From assembly GCF_026745355.1 (NCBI RefSeq), contig NC_079202.1, forward strand, positions 54,354,709-54,418,708: DNA of 64,000 nt, read 5' to 3'. Below, piece by piece: positions 48,572 to 60,720 of the stretch. Within the stretch, counting starts at the first letter, position 1; the number at the start of each line of letters is the position of its first letter. The position numbers were made by a program, and so were the translations under genes. This DNA comes from Beta vulgaris subsp. vulgaris. Lineage: Eukaryota; Streptophyta; Magnoliopsida; Caryophyllales; Amaranthaceae. The notes under the pieces were generated by a model that saw nothing but the letters and a program-made list of their open reading frames with translations, was not told where the DNA came from and made no database searches.

Positions 48572-48952
48572 ATGCTTTGTGATAATCGATGTACTATCCA
48601 ATTCACTCCTACTTTATGTGCTACACGGGACATATGTTTTTTCGTTCTTACGCCGAGGTTGAGTATAGATCGATGGCTAATGTCACTGTTGAACTTAAAT
48701 GGCTCCAAGCTCTTCTTGATAGCCTTGGGGTGTCCTCCACCCGTGCTAATATTTCCCTTTTTCTGTGATAGTAAGTATGCTTTGTATATTACTCAAAGTT
48801 TTGTCTTTCATGAGGGTACTAAGTATATAGAGGTTGATTGTCATTACATTCGAGTTACGATTCAAGCTGGCCTTATTATAACTACTCATGTCTCCACTCA
48901 TAATCAGCTTGCGAACATTTTTACAAAGGCTCTCGAAACTCGACAATTCTAG
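48572..48952 (+). pseudogene. Copia RNase H C-terminal fragment
   Basis: The second half reads [31 protein letters not shown] and QLANIFTKALE, the standard copia pol C-terminus, while the first half is out of frame. Same conserved end as the intact element at 20410-24831. Confidence 0.82.
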
Positions 48953-49343
48953 GTTTTACGTGGCAAGTTGGGCACGTGTGATCCCCATGCTCCAACTTGA
49001 GGGGGTGGTGGTGGGGGTTGGGGGTTGGGAGTTGGGCTATGTATAGTTTTATGTTTTATGCTCTTATGTTGGGCCTTTGTATCACATAGTTAGTTGGCCC
49101 TTAGCCTTTGTATCTTGCATTTATTAGGGAGGTATAAATAGCTTTGCACTGAATACATCAATACACAAGAATGATTATAATCATAATTTTCTCTCATATT
49201 TCCGGTGTCATAGCACAATGATAAACAAAGCTTTGATTATATTGCAAGCAAATGCGCTAGTTTTGCTCCTTAACTTTATCATGCCATTTTTCACATAATC
49301 ATGCATGATGCATCCATGCGAAGTTACACTTTTTTATTATGTA

Positions 49344-49558
49344 CTTCCTCCGTTTTTTTATTGCATAATTACCTATTTATAAAAGTTAACATACTATTTT
49401 TTAAAAAATTCAATCTTGTCTTTTGTAATAAGTAAATTGTAGTCCATGTAGAAAAAAGTAATAGTTGTAGTCTCTTTCTCCCCTACTATTATTTTTAGTA
49501 CTTCTCTTAAGAATTATGCCTAACCTACATGATGCCATGGAAATAAAAATGGTGGAAG
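49344..49558. mobile_element. Stowaway MITE
   Basis: CTTCCTCCGTTTTTTTATTG at the left and AATAAAAATGGTGGAAG at the right are imperfect inverted repeats; TA at 49342-49343 and 49559-49560. Confidence 0.65.
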
Positions 49559-49560
49559 TA

Positions 49561-52004
49561 CTTTTTTCTCACTTTTTTCCTCACATACACACACTTCATC
49601 ATGATTTTTTTTTTCTATTACAATGTCTTGCTTGACTTTTACGCTTGCGCTAACACACAATTTTGTTTATCAATTAGGAATCATAATAAAAATCTGATAC
49701 TTTGAAATACATTGAGGTAAACCGTAAATTCAACAACACAATATATACTAAAATTAGTTTATATAAATTAAGGTTTGATCAAGGTTAATATTTAAATAAA
49801 GTAAAAATCAAAATATTGCAATTAATTAAAAAATGGAGTAAATATACATACTAGTTAGAATTATTAATGGTCGAAAAAGTAAGTCGTGTTAGGATTATGT
49901 ACATCTCGAGTTGGTTTATTTTGTCCTGTAAGGGGTCCCTTGTCGCCTTGTCGGTCCTTGTATCCAAAGTGATTTCAACTTACGAATTCAAATATATGCA
50001 AGATTGTTTGCTAGTGATATTGAAGATATTACTTTAATTTTCCTTATGTTCCCTAAATCTACTCTATCTTACTAGTTGATTGTATCTCTTGCGGAATAAT
50101 CTAGCAAAATTGATCAGCTTTCCAATTCTAGTAGTTGTTCTAGGGTCCAAAAGTTTGCAACCCTCTAGATACAAATGTATAGGCTCATTGGAAGGTAGAT
50201 CGGTTGAATGTGAATATCTCACATAAGATCTAAGAGATAATTAAGTTTATGAGTATAAAGAGTAATCTTTTGAGAGTACTGATATTTTTTAGAGTCCTTG
50301 TAAGTGTGTGGAATAGTGGAAGTCATGATAATAATTCTTCCATCATTGTTCTCTTCCTCCTCTATATGTCCTTTTCTCCTTTATTCTTATCATTGTTATT
50401 CTCAATTTATTATTAAGGTCATAAAGTACAATAGGATGCTATATTTATATTTCAAATCAGTTAGAGCTTTCTTAATTTGTATAGTTGGTAAGACTACTAG
50501 TATGACAATATAATGATCCTATATCGGTGGTTTTGGGGTATCCAATTCTAATATGTTGGACATTTAATTTTGAGAAACCTAAAATATTAAAATATATCCG
50601 TAAAAATTAATGAATTTCAACCTTAAATAAATAGCAAAATAAAAAAAGTATTTAGAGATGTAGCGAATCATAAGTGCACCACGGATACAATAATGAGATA
50701 TATCAATCTTGTCAACCATTTTGGACAAAATACTATCCCCTTAGAAAAGAAGGCTATGACTTTTTTGGCTAATGTATGGTACAAATTTAACAATGCCATG
50801 TTACAATTTCCAGCAATGCTTGTTGTCGAGCATAAAGCAATTTCTCTCTTGAGTGATTTTTTTTGATATATGATAGTACAATGCTTTATTTTTCAAGGGA
50901 AAAATTAATGTTGTTGCCAATTGTTGCCAATTGTTGGAGGGCATACACAACTTTTACTAAGGGGTAAGCCGTAAGTGGGTAACAACTAACGAGTAGTGAA
51001 ATCTGAAAACATAAAAAGTATTTAGGGGAAAGCATTATCTTACGTTTGTTAGATTCTTCATTTCTACTCATCTTCTTTACCTCCTTTATGACAAGATATA
51101 GACAAATCTCGATGGGAGTGGGGAATATTGTATTTGTGATCGAAGATATTTCTTTTTATACCTAATGTGTTGTATAAAATTTACAATATTTTAACTTTTG
51201 TACTATTTATATACTCTATAATCATCATATATACTTTTGGAACTCGATGAATACAAATAATCTTTCAAATATTTCTGTTAAGATTTGAACTCTTGATAGT
51301 TCAAAGTTAGTTTATGAAAAAAAGGTATAGAAAAAAATAAAATGTTATGCATAAGTACATTTAGTACATAAAAATTTGTGGTTGAACTAAGTTCGATTAT
51401 ATATATAATAGAACTATATAGACGGGCATTATACTATCTTGTATATGGTAGGTAACAACTCTCCGTTTAAAAGATGATCTAAGTTATGTTTTTTTATTTA
51501 TTTAAAGACACATATTTTTTATAGGCGTATTTAATGATTAGTTCAATTTAATTTCATTGAATTGGGTAATTGAGGTTTTAAGCATACTATGGTGAATAGT
51601 GCTTCAATAAAAAAAAACTCTAAATCGATATTATCAAATAATATATGTTCATCTCTTTAATTATTTATTATCTCAACTGATTGTGAGCTCCAAAAAATGA
51701 AAAAATGTATATTCTCTAAGTTTCTTAATTCTTTTATGATTTGTTATTTGAAATTGTTATTAGTTCAAATAGTAAAAATTTCTGTAAATCTTTGTTTTTA
51801 CAATTGTTTGAAATTTGATTGTCATCAGTTCATATTTTCAACTGTGAGTTTAATTTCCTCTTTTTATACTTTTTTATGTATGTCTTTTTTTGTAATGTAG
51901 AACTTTTCTTATTATCCATATGTGTAAATGAGGAAAGAATTAAGTAAAATCTTTTCTTTATTATTTTTTTGTGAGATTAAGGCTATATAAGTCTTTTCAA
52001 GAGG
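49561..52004. other. AT-rich intergenic DNA, no gene seen
   Basis: Short frames only, with no domain or splice pattern that links them. Some A/T tracts and a local ATTGTTGCCA duplication near 50915-50935. Confidence 0.55.
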
Positions 52005-52072
52005 AGACACCATAGCTACCCCTTGACTTATAATCTCTATTATATAAGGTAAGGGGAAAGCTATGGTGTCCC
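52005..52072. repeat. Imperfect palindrome, hairpin-capable
   Basis: GACACCATAGCTACCCCTTG and its imperfect reverse complement (AAGGGGAAAGCTATGGTGTC) are separated by about 28 bases that include TCTCTATTATATAAGG. Possibly a Helitron 5' start or MITE core. Confidence 0.6.
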
Positions 52073-52187
52073 CGAATAAAGAGACTATTTTACCCTCCTC
52101 TCTTTTCTAAATTACAAATTCACTTATAAACCAAGGGGGACTTCAAACAAAAATACTGGAAATAAAATTATAACAATCACTCATAAG

Positions 52188-52475
52188 GGTGCATTCTATT
52201 CAACTTATTGGCCCTGAACTTATTGGACCTTATCTGAACTGAACTTATTGAACCTGAACTGAACTTATTGGAACTTATTAAACCTGATTGGACCTGATTC
52301 AACTTATTGGACCTGATTGAACCTGATTGGAACTTATTGGAACTTATTGACCTTATTGAAACTTATTAGACCTTATTGGCCCAGATTGAAACTTATTAGA
52401 CCTCATTGGACCTGATTGAAACGTATTAGACCTTATTGGACCTGATTGAAACTTATTTGACCTTATTAGACAAAA
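52188..52475 (+). repeat. Minisatellite-like block of TTATTGGACCTGATTGAA units
   Basis: Many variants of GGACCTGATTGAAACTTATT in tandem after AGGGTGCATTCTATTCAACT, a start like that of the element at 26372. Probably an expanded MITE interior. Confidence 0.65.
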
Positions 52476-54556
52476 ACATTAACTCTGAATAGCATAAATA
52501 TTACCACTAACGTAAATACTACCCCTTAATAAAATTTTTTATGGAGTAATCATTATTATAATTCGTCCTTTAAAAAATAATGATTATTAATTATCTCTTA
52601 TGATAATTAATTTAACAAAAAAATTTACGATTTATATATTTGCCTATACATAACTTTCACCACTAATATATCTAATAGTCTTGTTTTGATTTTATAAAAC
52701 ACTAGTAGAATATCAAAAGTTAATTAATATTTATTGCTAACAAAAAATTGGCACATATAAAAGTTCTCACTTCACTATAAAATCAACGAAATATTGATTT
52801 AAAAGAAGAACATATTGAAAAAATTAAAAACCATTATAAATGTATGTTCAGCTCAAACTTTTTGTAACACTAAATCACTAATGAATAATTAACTAAGAAA
52901 GAAAATGTTAATATGACTTGCATCCATAGCATGCAAAAAATGATAGTATATGAAGTATATGGTATTAGAGCATATTGTTGGCCAGGCTAGCTAAGCGATA
53001 CCTTTAGAGCGTCAAATCATCTAGTGTTACGTACAACTTATACTCCCTCAATCTTTTTTTACCCGCTATATATATTGTTTATAAATGAATGTCTCTTTTT
53101 ACTTGTAATCTTTTTTATTTTATTTGGCAACTATAACCCAACAAAAAGTGCCAATAATGTTCCCTTAATTTTTGTCTATTTTATTAGAAAATGTAAAATA
53201 TATGAATAATCTTTTATTTTGGTAATTTATATATATCATGTTTATCCAAAAAGATGTTCCTATTTCTTCTTTCAACTTTTGCCAATGCATGTTTTTTTTA
53301 TCATTAATATCTTTAATGATATATTCTTAATTAAAATTATAGACTTCTGATATTCGTAATGTATTAATTGATGACGAATAAAACTAGATCTAATATAACT
53401 ATGTATTATTTATATGTTGAAATACTTAAAAAAAATCCTCTCAAATTTTGAATAGTGTCAAGATTACTACAATATAGTGTTACTTACGTAAATTTAGAAA
53501 AAAACCCCTAGCCAGTTCGTCTATTCTCTCCTTCCCAATTCTCTTTATTGGGTTTTTTAATTTCTTGGCCTCGGGAAATACTAATTTCTTAGGAAAGTTA
53601 GACTATTTTCGACCATTGTTATCAGATTTTAGGTTATTATCTTCTTTATTGTTTTTTTTTGTTCATTTCTCTCAATCCGTGAGAGTTTTTGTTCCTCTTC
53701 TTGGTGGTTAGTTCCCATCTTTGTATAAGTTTTTTTATTTTCATGGTGTCAATAATTTGGAATATGGTCTGGATCCATGAGGGTTTAGGTGTTTTCAGCA
53801 ATTCGTCACTGAGAACAATTATATCACAGAATTAGATTGTAAAGGTCTCTACTTAAAAAGATGTGAGGGTCATCGAAGTACATTGCTCGCGTCAAACTTG
53901 AAGTGGTGGAGTTGGAGCTATGCTCGAGTATGCTTAAAATTAATTGGGTCCTTTGTAAAAATTATTGCAATTTGCTAATTCTATATCTTTCTAATTTTTA
54001 ATTATCATTGTATGTACCATTTGATTTATTAATGATATATTTCTTTCCGTCAAAAAAAAAATTGCAAAAATAGAAATATCTTTTTGCGACGGTCCGAAGG
54101 AGGGTTAGCAACTAGCAAGTTATTGAAGTTGGGAAGGGTACAATCATCCTCATAAATTAGGCGGCGTCCTCTTTCCACACCACTAGGAAGCGAATATCAA
54201 GAAATCTGTTTCTTAACATGCAAATTACAGCAATCAGCCAGAATTTGAAGTACAAAACTTCTTTACTTGCAAATTCAACAATCAGATAGAATTTGAAGTA
54301 CGAAACTGGTACATCCAAGTCTTCCCTATAACGAAGTCAGAAGTTGAATAGTAGTATACAGCAACGAACACAAGTTACACAACAATTGCAAGGATTACGT
54401 GGGTGGTCAGACTGACCATTCCCAAATTTGGAAAAAATGGAATGAAATGATCCCATTATCTGTACTCAACTAATACTTTCATTTTTAGTAATCTTATCTA
54501 ACGCTTTAAGAACGCTTGTTAGCTTTTGTCTTAATATTATATGAATTTAATTAATA
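52476..54556. other. Intergenic DNA with a possible retroposon tail
   Basis: Mostly AT-rich. A lower-AT segment at about 53510-54050 ends in a run of ten A (54051-54060) after TTGATTTATTAATGATAT, which could be a LINE 3' end; no reading frame supports it. Confidence 0.4.
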
Positions 54557-54715
54557 TCCATACTAATATACCAAAGATGTTACGGCACGTGGACAATATG
54601 TTATGTGACACGTAGCTAAACTATGAAGATTAGCACTCTCGCCATGACGTCATGTGAAGGTTCGAACTCACAACTAGTCATTTTTGAGAGAATCTGAACC
54701 ACTAGTCCAACTTGT
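54557..54715 (+). mobile_element. Truncated Helitron-like fragment
   Basis: Begins TCCATACTAATATACCAAAG after an A, contains GGCACGTGGACAA, then a module whose reverse complement looks tRNA-like (GGACTAGTGGTTCAGA and GAGTTCGAACC). The order matches the complete Helitron at 17773-18225, but the 3' end is absent. Confidence 0.5.
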
Positions 54716-54726
54716 TTAATCAATTA

Positions 54727-54817
54727 CTCCCTCCATTTCGTTTTCAATGCAACAAAGGGGTATTATTTATGAGATATAATATATTCATTTGTTGCATTTA
54801 AAACGAAACGAATGAAG
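54727..54817. mobile_element. Short Stowaway MITE
   Basis: 91 bp: CTCCCTCCATTTCGTTTTCA and AAAACGAAACGAATGAAG are inverted, with TA at 54725-54726 and 54818-54819. Confidence 0.75.
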
Positions 54818-54938
54818 TAATACTTTAAATAACTGTAAGCTAATAAAGCCATAGGATAAAATTTGGGAATCTTCAACCTTAATTTTAAAGAATGAAGGAA
54901 GTACCATTGTGTTGCGAAAATTGCAATGTGCTCCTATA

Positions 54939-55050
54939 TATGGTTTGTAACAGATATACCATATACGGATATACCTTTAGTATGGTTTGTAACAAATATA
55001 CCATATACCTCTAGTATGGTTTGTAACAAATATACCATATACCTTTAGTA
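54939..55050 (+). repeat. 34-bp tandem repeat, about three units
   Basis: Units with TATGGTTTGTAACAAATATA and CCATATACCT start at 54939, 54981 and 55015. The last two are 34 bases apart; the first carries an extra 8 bases. Confidence 0.85.
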
Positions 55051-56410
55051 ACTAAGTACCAAAAGTGAAAAAAATATCAGGAATTAAGGGATTTTGGTTT
55101 TCCAATCAACCATTTGAGGGGTTAAATACTTATTTTTCTTGTATTTTTTTTTTGCTAAGTAATTAAGATATATTGCACCATAACCAAACATTACATCCTA
55201 AGCCTTATCTAGGGGAAGCAAACCAACTAGGTTGGACTCCCTTATTTTTCTTGTATCTGATAGTGTATATATATTACAAACATTAAGAGCATACTGTACT
55301 ATCTTCAAAATGCGATGGTAGCTTATGCATTCTCTAAAAGTCTAGGCGCACCTCATAAAGTAACTTAGAATTTCTATACTTCTCAACAAATCCATCATAA
55401 ACCCTTAAAAAAAGTGTTACATTAAATCTAACAAATAAAAGTATCCAAATTTTAGAACTTTTCCCTTAAGGTTTTACCATTCTTATGTATTTACATTTTT
55501 GTATATATAGGGATTTTTTTTGAAATCGACGGCTTTTTAGCCGAAAACAAATAATAATTCTGGCTTAACACATGTTTTTCAACAAATATTAGATAAATTG
55601 TTTTAAAATTTAACCTTATCGTTTTTGGTCATAGTTACGAAAAGAATACCTAATGAGAGTGAGTATTTTTATTTATCAATCAATTGGGTCATGAGCTCAT
55701 GACATGACTCATAATATCAATAGTAAAAGTGGGTGAAATTGGACTACAATTATTCAAAGATTAATTCATGCGCTAGTGTGCAATGTGCATACTCATTACT
55801 CAGCATAAGTAGAACATTGAATTTTTCCATAAGTATTTAATATAAAATACTTAAAATAACTGGCCGGTATATCAAGTAGGTTTCTGCAATCAGAAAAATT
55901 AAAGATGTTGAGAGTGATATTCAATTATGGAAAGAAAATGTAGAACAGTAGAACTGTAGAAGTAGGGTATCGTCAAAGTTCAAAATAAACCGAGTGCATC
56001 TTGACTGTGACTTGACTTAATTATACGGAGAACGTAGAATCATCTGAAAATGATTTCCATACTTCATGCTTGCGTTGCATGGGCCGCGCCATTTTCAGAG
56101 ACCACATTCAAATATATGTGTGTCCTTTTGTGCTCAACATTCAACAATATTATGGTGGAGTGTGGACATGGCTTCGTCTTTTCGGCTTCATTTTGTGAAA
56201 TAAGGAAAAAATAATGCAAGGCTGGGGAATAGCACAATAATTCACAAAATATGTGGTTTAATTTGCCTCTTTTGCATAAAAAAAAAACACTGCCTCAATT
56301 TTGACTTGTTATGTGCTTCAATTTACTCTTTATATATAGAACCAAACTTCCACATTAAGTAATAAAACAGTTTTTTGACCAAGTTAAACATTTTTCTTTT
56401 ATGACGTATT
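55051..56410. other. Intergenic DNA, no gene seen
   Basis: AT-rich, no recognisable coding or terminal-repeat structure. Confidence 0.5.
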
Positions 56411-56415
56411 GGCGT

Positions 56416-56906
56416 TGTATGGGGGCTAACTAAGTTCTATACCGGTTCTCATAGATCGATAAGGGTCATCATAATCAGTGTATTTGTTAAAGGACCGTTG
56501 ACTATGTCATACCGGTTTTATCAGGATACCTTGATGGTACTCCTAACCTGGGCTATTCTTATATAGGCCTGGGCCTGTTCCAATTATTATCTAATGCGGC
56601 TATGGGAAGATAAGTATTGAAAGAGGATAGAATTGTATCCAACCAATAGGATCGAGCAGAGTCCTATCTTAGCTAGGACACTGCTGGCTCCTATACATAC
56701 CCCTTGATATGAGTCATAACGTTCACAATTATTATTATACTATACTTGAGAGATTTCGGTTTACCCATTATTGACTTAGTCGGAGGGGTGTTCCTCGGAT
56801 CAATCCCCAATGTTAGTTTACGTGATCTATTTTGCAGGACACCAAATCGGCTTACACCAATAAGGGATACCAGTTCACTACCTACCATTTATTTCATACT
56901 GGAACA
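56416..56906 (+). mobile_element. Probable solo LTR (gypsy type)
   Basis: 491 bp from TGTATGGGGGCTAAC to CATACTGGAACA, flanked by GGCGT (56411-56415) and GACGT (56907-56911), a 5-bp TSD with one mismatch. It has a TATA-like TTATATAGG near 56560 and a TTGACTTAGTCGGAGGGGTG block reminiscent of Tat/Athila-type LTRs. No internal retroelement sequence follows. Inferred product of LTR-LTR recombination. Confidence 0.55.
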
Positions 56907-57494
56907 GACGTGTAATATTTTTTTCACATAATAATTGATTCAAAACTTATAATTGAATTGTTTTTACCAACAAATATGTAGTCTTTGAGTAGGGATTATA
57001 GTCAGTATATCGGCTGAAAAATATAAAATATATTAAAATGCCATTTAACTTGCTCAAAATCCTAAGGCATCTATTTAGGAAACATGTCAACTCCGTTTGA
57101 ATAGAAGCATTTAAAATGAAACTATTTGATGAATCTCGAGTAACCAAAAAGCGAATATACGAAATAGGTCACCTAATTATATTTTTAGCTTGACCTTATG
57201 TACCTAAAAGTAAAGCTTCCTTATCAAGTAAAATAGTATTAAATTCCCTAACTGTTTGGAATCCACATTATTTATCAATAAAGATGTCCATGTAATATTG
57301 CTTGTCATCTAAAAATACCAATGTAAAAAAATTACTTGTCAATGATAAATGACATAATAACTCAACTATCTAATTTTATAGCATAAGTTTGACAAAATTC
57401 TAATATAATGCAAATTGATCTTACACGATATCTTAGCATAACTGATCATCTCTAAACTAGTTTTTTTTTTTTGAGAGGAACTAAACTTAATTAA

Positions 57495-57876
57495 GGCTAT
57501 GTTCAGTTCATCTTATTTTTGCTTATTTCAGATCTAATCAAATCAGATCAGATTAGAAAAAATAAGTTCAGATCAGTTCAGATTATGCTTATTTTTAAAA
57601 ATCATTATTACTATTAAATATCTTTCATTACATATTAGTAAAAATTATAATAATTGAATATTAATAAAGTACTCATTGAGACGAATCAAACAAGACCCCA
57701 CATGACTATATTTTTTCTTATATATTGAGAAAATTCTAAAAGATAAGATCTTGTAAATCAGATCAGATCAGATCAGTTCAGATTAGATCAAACCAGATAA
57801 GATCAGATCAAAAAATATAAGTTCAGATCAAATAAGTTCAGATCAGAAAATTTCAAATGAAGTACTAAACATAGTC
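57495..57876 (+). mobile_element. Tourist-like MITE, GATCAG-rich family, copy 2
   Basis: 382 bp. GGCTATGTTCAGTTCATCTT at the left and AGTACTAAACATAGTC at the right are inverted at the ends. TAA duplicated at 57492-57494 and 57877-57879. The interior matches 27799-28114 almost throughout. Confidence 0.75.
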
Positions 57877-59099
57877 TAAGTTGATTTAAGTTTACTTCAA
57901 AGTACATTTGTCACCTATAGTTGAAACAAAAGATAAATATAATGATATTATGAAAGTGGAAGCAACCAATGATTGCAAAAAGAAGGGGAAATAGGCACTT
58001 CATAATTGGAGAACCTTTATTCTTTTGAGGTCCATAATCGGGAACCGTAGAGACATATGGTTGCATAATATTATAGTGGACTGAGCATTAACAATCAAGG
58101 ACAAGAGAAGAGAATGATAGAGTCGAAGGAAAGTTGCAACAAAACGACGAGTAACGCTTGCTTAAGAGCGTCAATTGATGAGAAAAAAAAAAAGATACGC
58201 ATGCAATAATGAGCCTACTGAGAATATGCTATGTGATGCATATGATGCTATTTACTCGACATATGATGCTTATCCCACTTTGGATTCTCCAATACACCAT
58301 TTTCGCAGTTAATTTTCCTTAGCTTATACTTATATATGAAGAGTTTGGTAACAATTAGGAGATTAACAAAAGAGGACGTTTCAATAATTAATTAAGGTCA
58401 TTTCCCGCTACTAGTGTGAATTGTATGATGCATGCGGCCGGTTTGATCTCCAACACACTCTAATAAGGAAAAAGCTTAATTATGGATTACTTGTGGCTTG
58501 AGTAGGGTAAGGTAGAAATAGCACCACACGTATCCACTTAATTAAGACAACTATGAGAATGACTTTTGATGGATAAAGGGGAGCGAGGGTTGGGGTTGAG
58601 AGAGACTTGAGAGTTCACTCGCCCAAAGCAAGATGCATGCCATTTCTCAAAGCCAAGCTTCATCCATCATGAACTTGTGGAATAATCATATATTATTGCG
58701 GTTGAATTGTTGCGGTTTTAACTATACGCAGCTATAGATTAAATAAATTCATTTATTTAATATATGGTTGCAGTTTCTTGTAAGAACCGCAACAATAAGT
58801 CAAGTATATTAACTATCCTGCTATAGTTTTTGTTGTTCTAGCCATTTTTCTCTCAACTATCATATTCTCTCTTCTTCCCTCATCCTCTTTCACCCTTAAA
58901 AATCATAATCCTCTTTGATTCGCTCTCATTTTCTCTCTTTTTCGCTCACCCACAAAGATTTGAAACCTCCCTCACCCATTCACCATCTTCTTCTCATCTT
59001 CTGAACTCCATTGGCTTACGCGGTGTGAGCACGTATTATATTTGACTACCCTATTGTAAAGGTTTTATTGAAGATTGTTTTGAAAGAAGTTGCCAACAA

Positions 59100-59402
59100 T
59101 TCTTTTTAGCAAGAATCATAAACCTAATTGGACATGGGAAAACTATAGGGACAAAATAGGGCCTTATCCAATGTAGATTTCTCCGTCTAGACTCCATTAA
59201 TTCTTTTTAGCAAGAATCATAAACCTAATTGGACATGGGAAAACTATAGGGACAAAATAGGGCCTTATCCAATGTAGATTTCTCCGTCTAGACTCCATTA
59301 ATTCTTTTTAGCAAGAATCATAAACCTAATTGGACATGGGAAAACTATAGGGACAAAATAGGGACTTATCCAATGTAGATTTCTCCGTCTAGACTTCATA
59401 GA
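59100..59402 (+). repeat. 101-bp tandem triplication
   Basis: Three nearly identical units start at 59100, 59201 and 59302 with TTCTTTTTAGCAAGAATCAT and end CTCCGTCTAGACTCCATTAA (third CTAGACTTCATA). The third has one clear difference (GGGACTTATCC for GGGCCTTATCC). Recent local amplification. Confidence 0.95.
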
Positions 59403-59899
59403 TGGTCAAAGTGAACCAAAAATTGAGTTTGGGGGTGAGGGTACAACATAGTCAGGAACCATGTTGCTCATTGCTGGCCTATACTAATTAAATATCGATT
59501 CATTATAGATTTTACGCCAAAGAATAATCATATAATATTTTTATACACCCTAAAAATAATTTAGTCTAGATTGGTTCAGGAAACACATAAAAAAACTATA
59601 TTTTTAGTGATAAGTTATTATGCAATCAATTTACAGGGAACCTAGCAGGTTATCCAAATTAATCTGATTAATGTTAGAACAGTTCTTTACGTCTTGATTA
59701 ATTAGCAAAAATATCACGTGAGTGATAAAGCAATAATGCAGGACAATTATATCATATTCATATATAGAATGATCAAACAGACATATAATAATATATAAAT
59801 ATAAAAAAAAGAAGGGAGGATTAGAATATACAGTAGGTTGATTTTATATTAAAGATCTAGATCATGAAAGAAACAGTTAGTAACTTCAATATAAAAATA

Positions 59900-60720
59900 G
59901 AGATTTAAATCAAGGATCCTCAGGATTATGCCTATGCGGTTTAGATTGAAGAGCGCAACGATCTTTAGGCGGAGCAATCGTTGAACCAGGAAAGAAGTGT
60001 GATTAAGAATTGATTGAAAGTATTGAAAGTATTTGAGTGCCTGAGTGTTTTGAGAGTCGAAGTGTATACGTAAGTATTCGTAAGTATTTTTGTATTTGTA
60101 AAATAATAATAAAAAGTCGTGTTTGATTTGGGAAATCAGGAGAATTTATAGGTGAAGAGAGGTGTGCGCCTCACGCAAGCCCTGTACCAGACACAATCCT
60201 ACGTGGCAGGCGCACTACCACGCGTTAAGCGCACATTGGTTTGCCTGACACAACCAACCCAATCAGAATTGCACACATGTAAACGCGTTTTTGAAAAGAT
60301 CGAAAGGAAAGTTGCGTCTCACACAGGAATTGTGTCAGATGCATGACACTGTATGAGTCACAAATCTACGTGTCAGACGCTCATTGGCACGCCTGACGGG
60401 ATATGGCCAATGTGCTGGACGCACATGGTGCGCTGAGCGCAGCCCTCGCGTCTGGTGCATATTATGGAATATTCGTTTTTGATACTACACGTCTTTCGAA
60501 GATACATTTTTAATCCCTAAAATTCCGGAGATTAATCTTTACGGATTAAAATATTTTATTGGGCTTTTAAATGGACTTAAAACATTTTTTGGGCTTAAAA
60601 TAAAATTAATCATCATGAACAATCAATTGGGCTTTAAAATATCAATTCAAAACACAATTTTGGAGTGGTTCTTTAGATTGTTGTTTCGTTGGGTCGCGTT
60701 AACTAATACTGCGGTATGTT
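59900..60720. other. Unclassified segment of higher GC, LTR-like composition
   Basis: Contains repeated GCGCAC/GCCTGACAC motifs (60170-60450), for example GGCGCACTACCACGCGTTAA and CACGCCTGACGGG, and a 64-codon frame without a domain. A partly similar GTGCG/GGCGCAC-rich stretch occurs at 62250-62480. It may be part of a retroelement LTR; no terminus or TSD is seen. Confidence 0.35.

Larger units (their letters stand above)
46987..49215 (+). mobile_element. Internally deleted copia element with short LTRs
   Basis: LTRs of about 175 bp (46987-47161 and 49040-49215), similar but diverged. A degenerate PBS (TGATATCGAACC) follows the first LTR, and a purine-rich tract with GAGGGGG precedes the second. 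The interior retains gag (47663-47935), a protease-like MEWIIHTGVTHHIT stretch near 48350, and the RNase H end (to 48950). Integrase and most of RT are gone. No matching TSD. Old and defective. Confidence 0.8.

Noticed and set aside
60152..60346. 64-codon frame in the higher-GC segment
   Set aside because: No domain, and the surrounding GCGCAC/GCCTGAC motif repetition explains its openness; more like LTR sequence than a gene.
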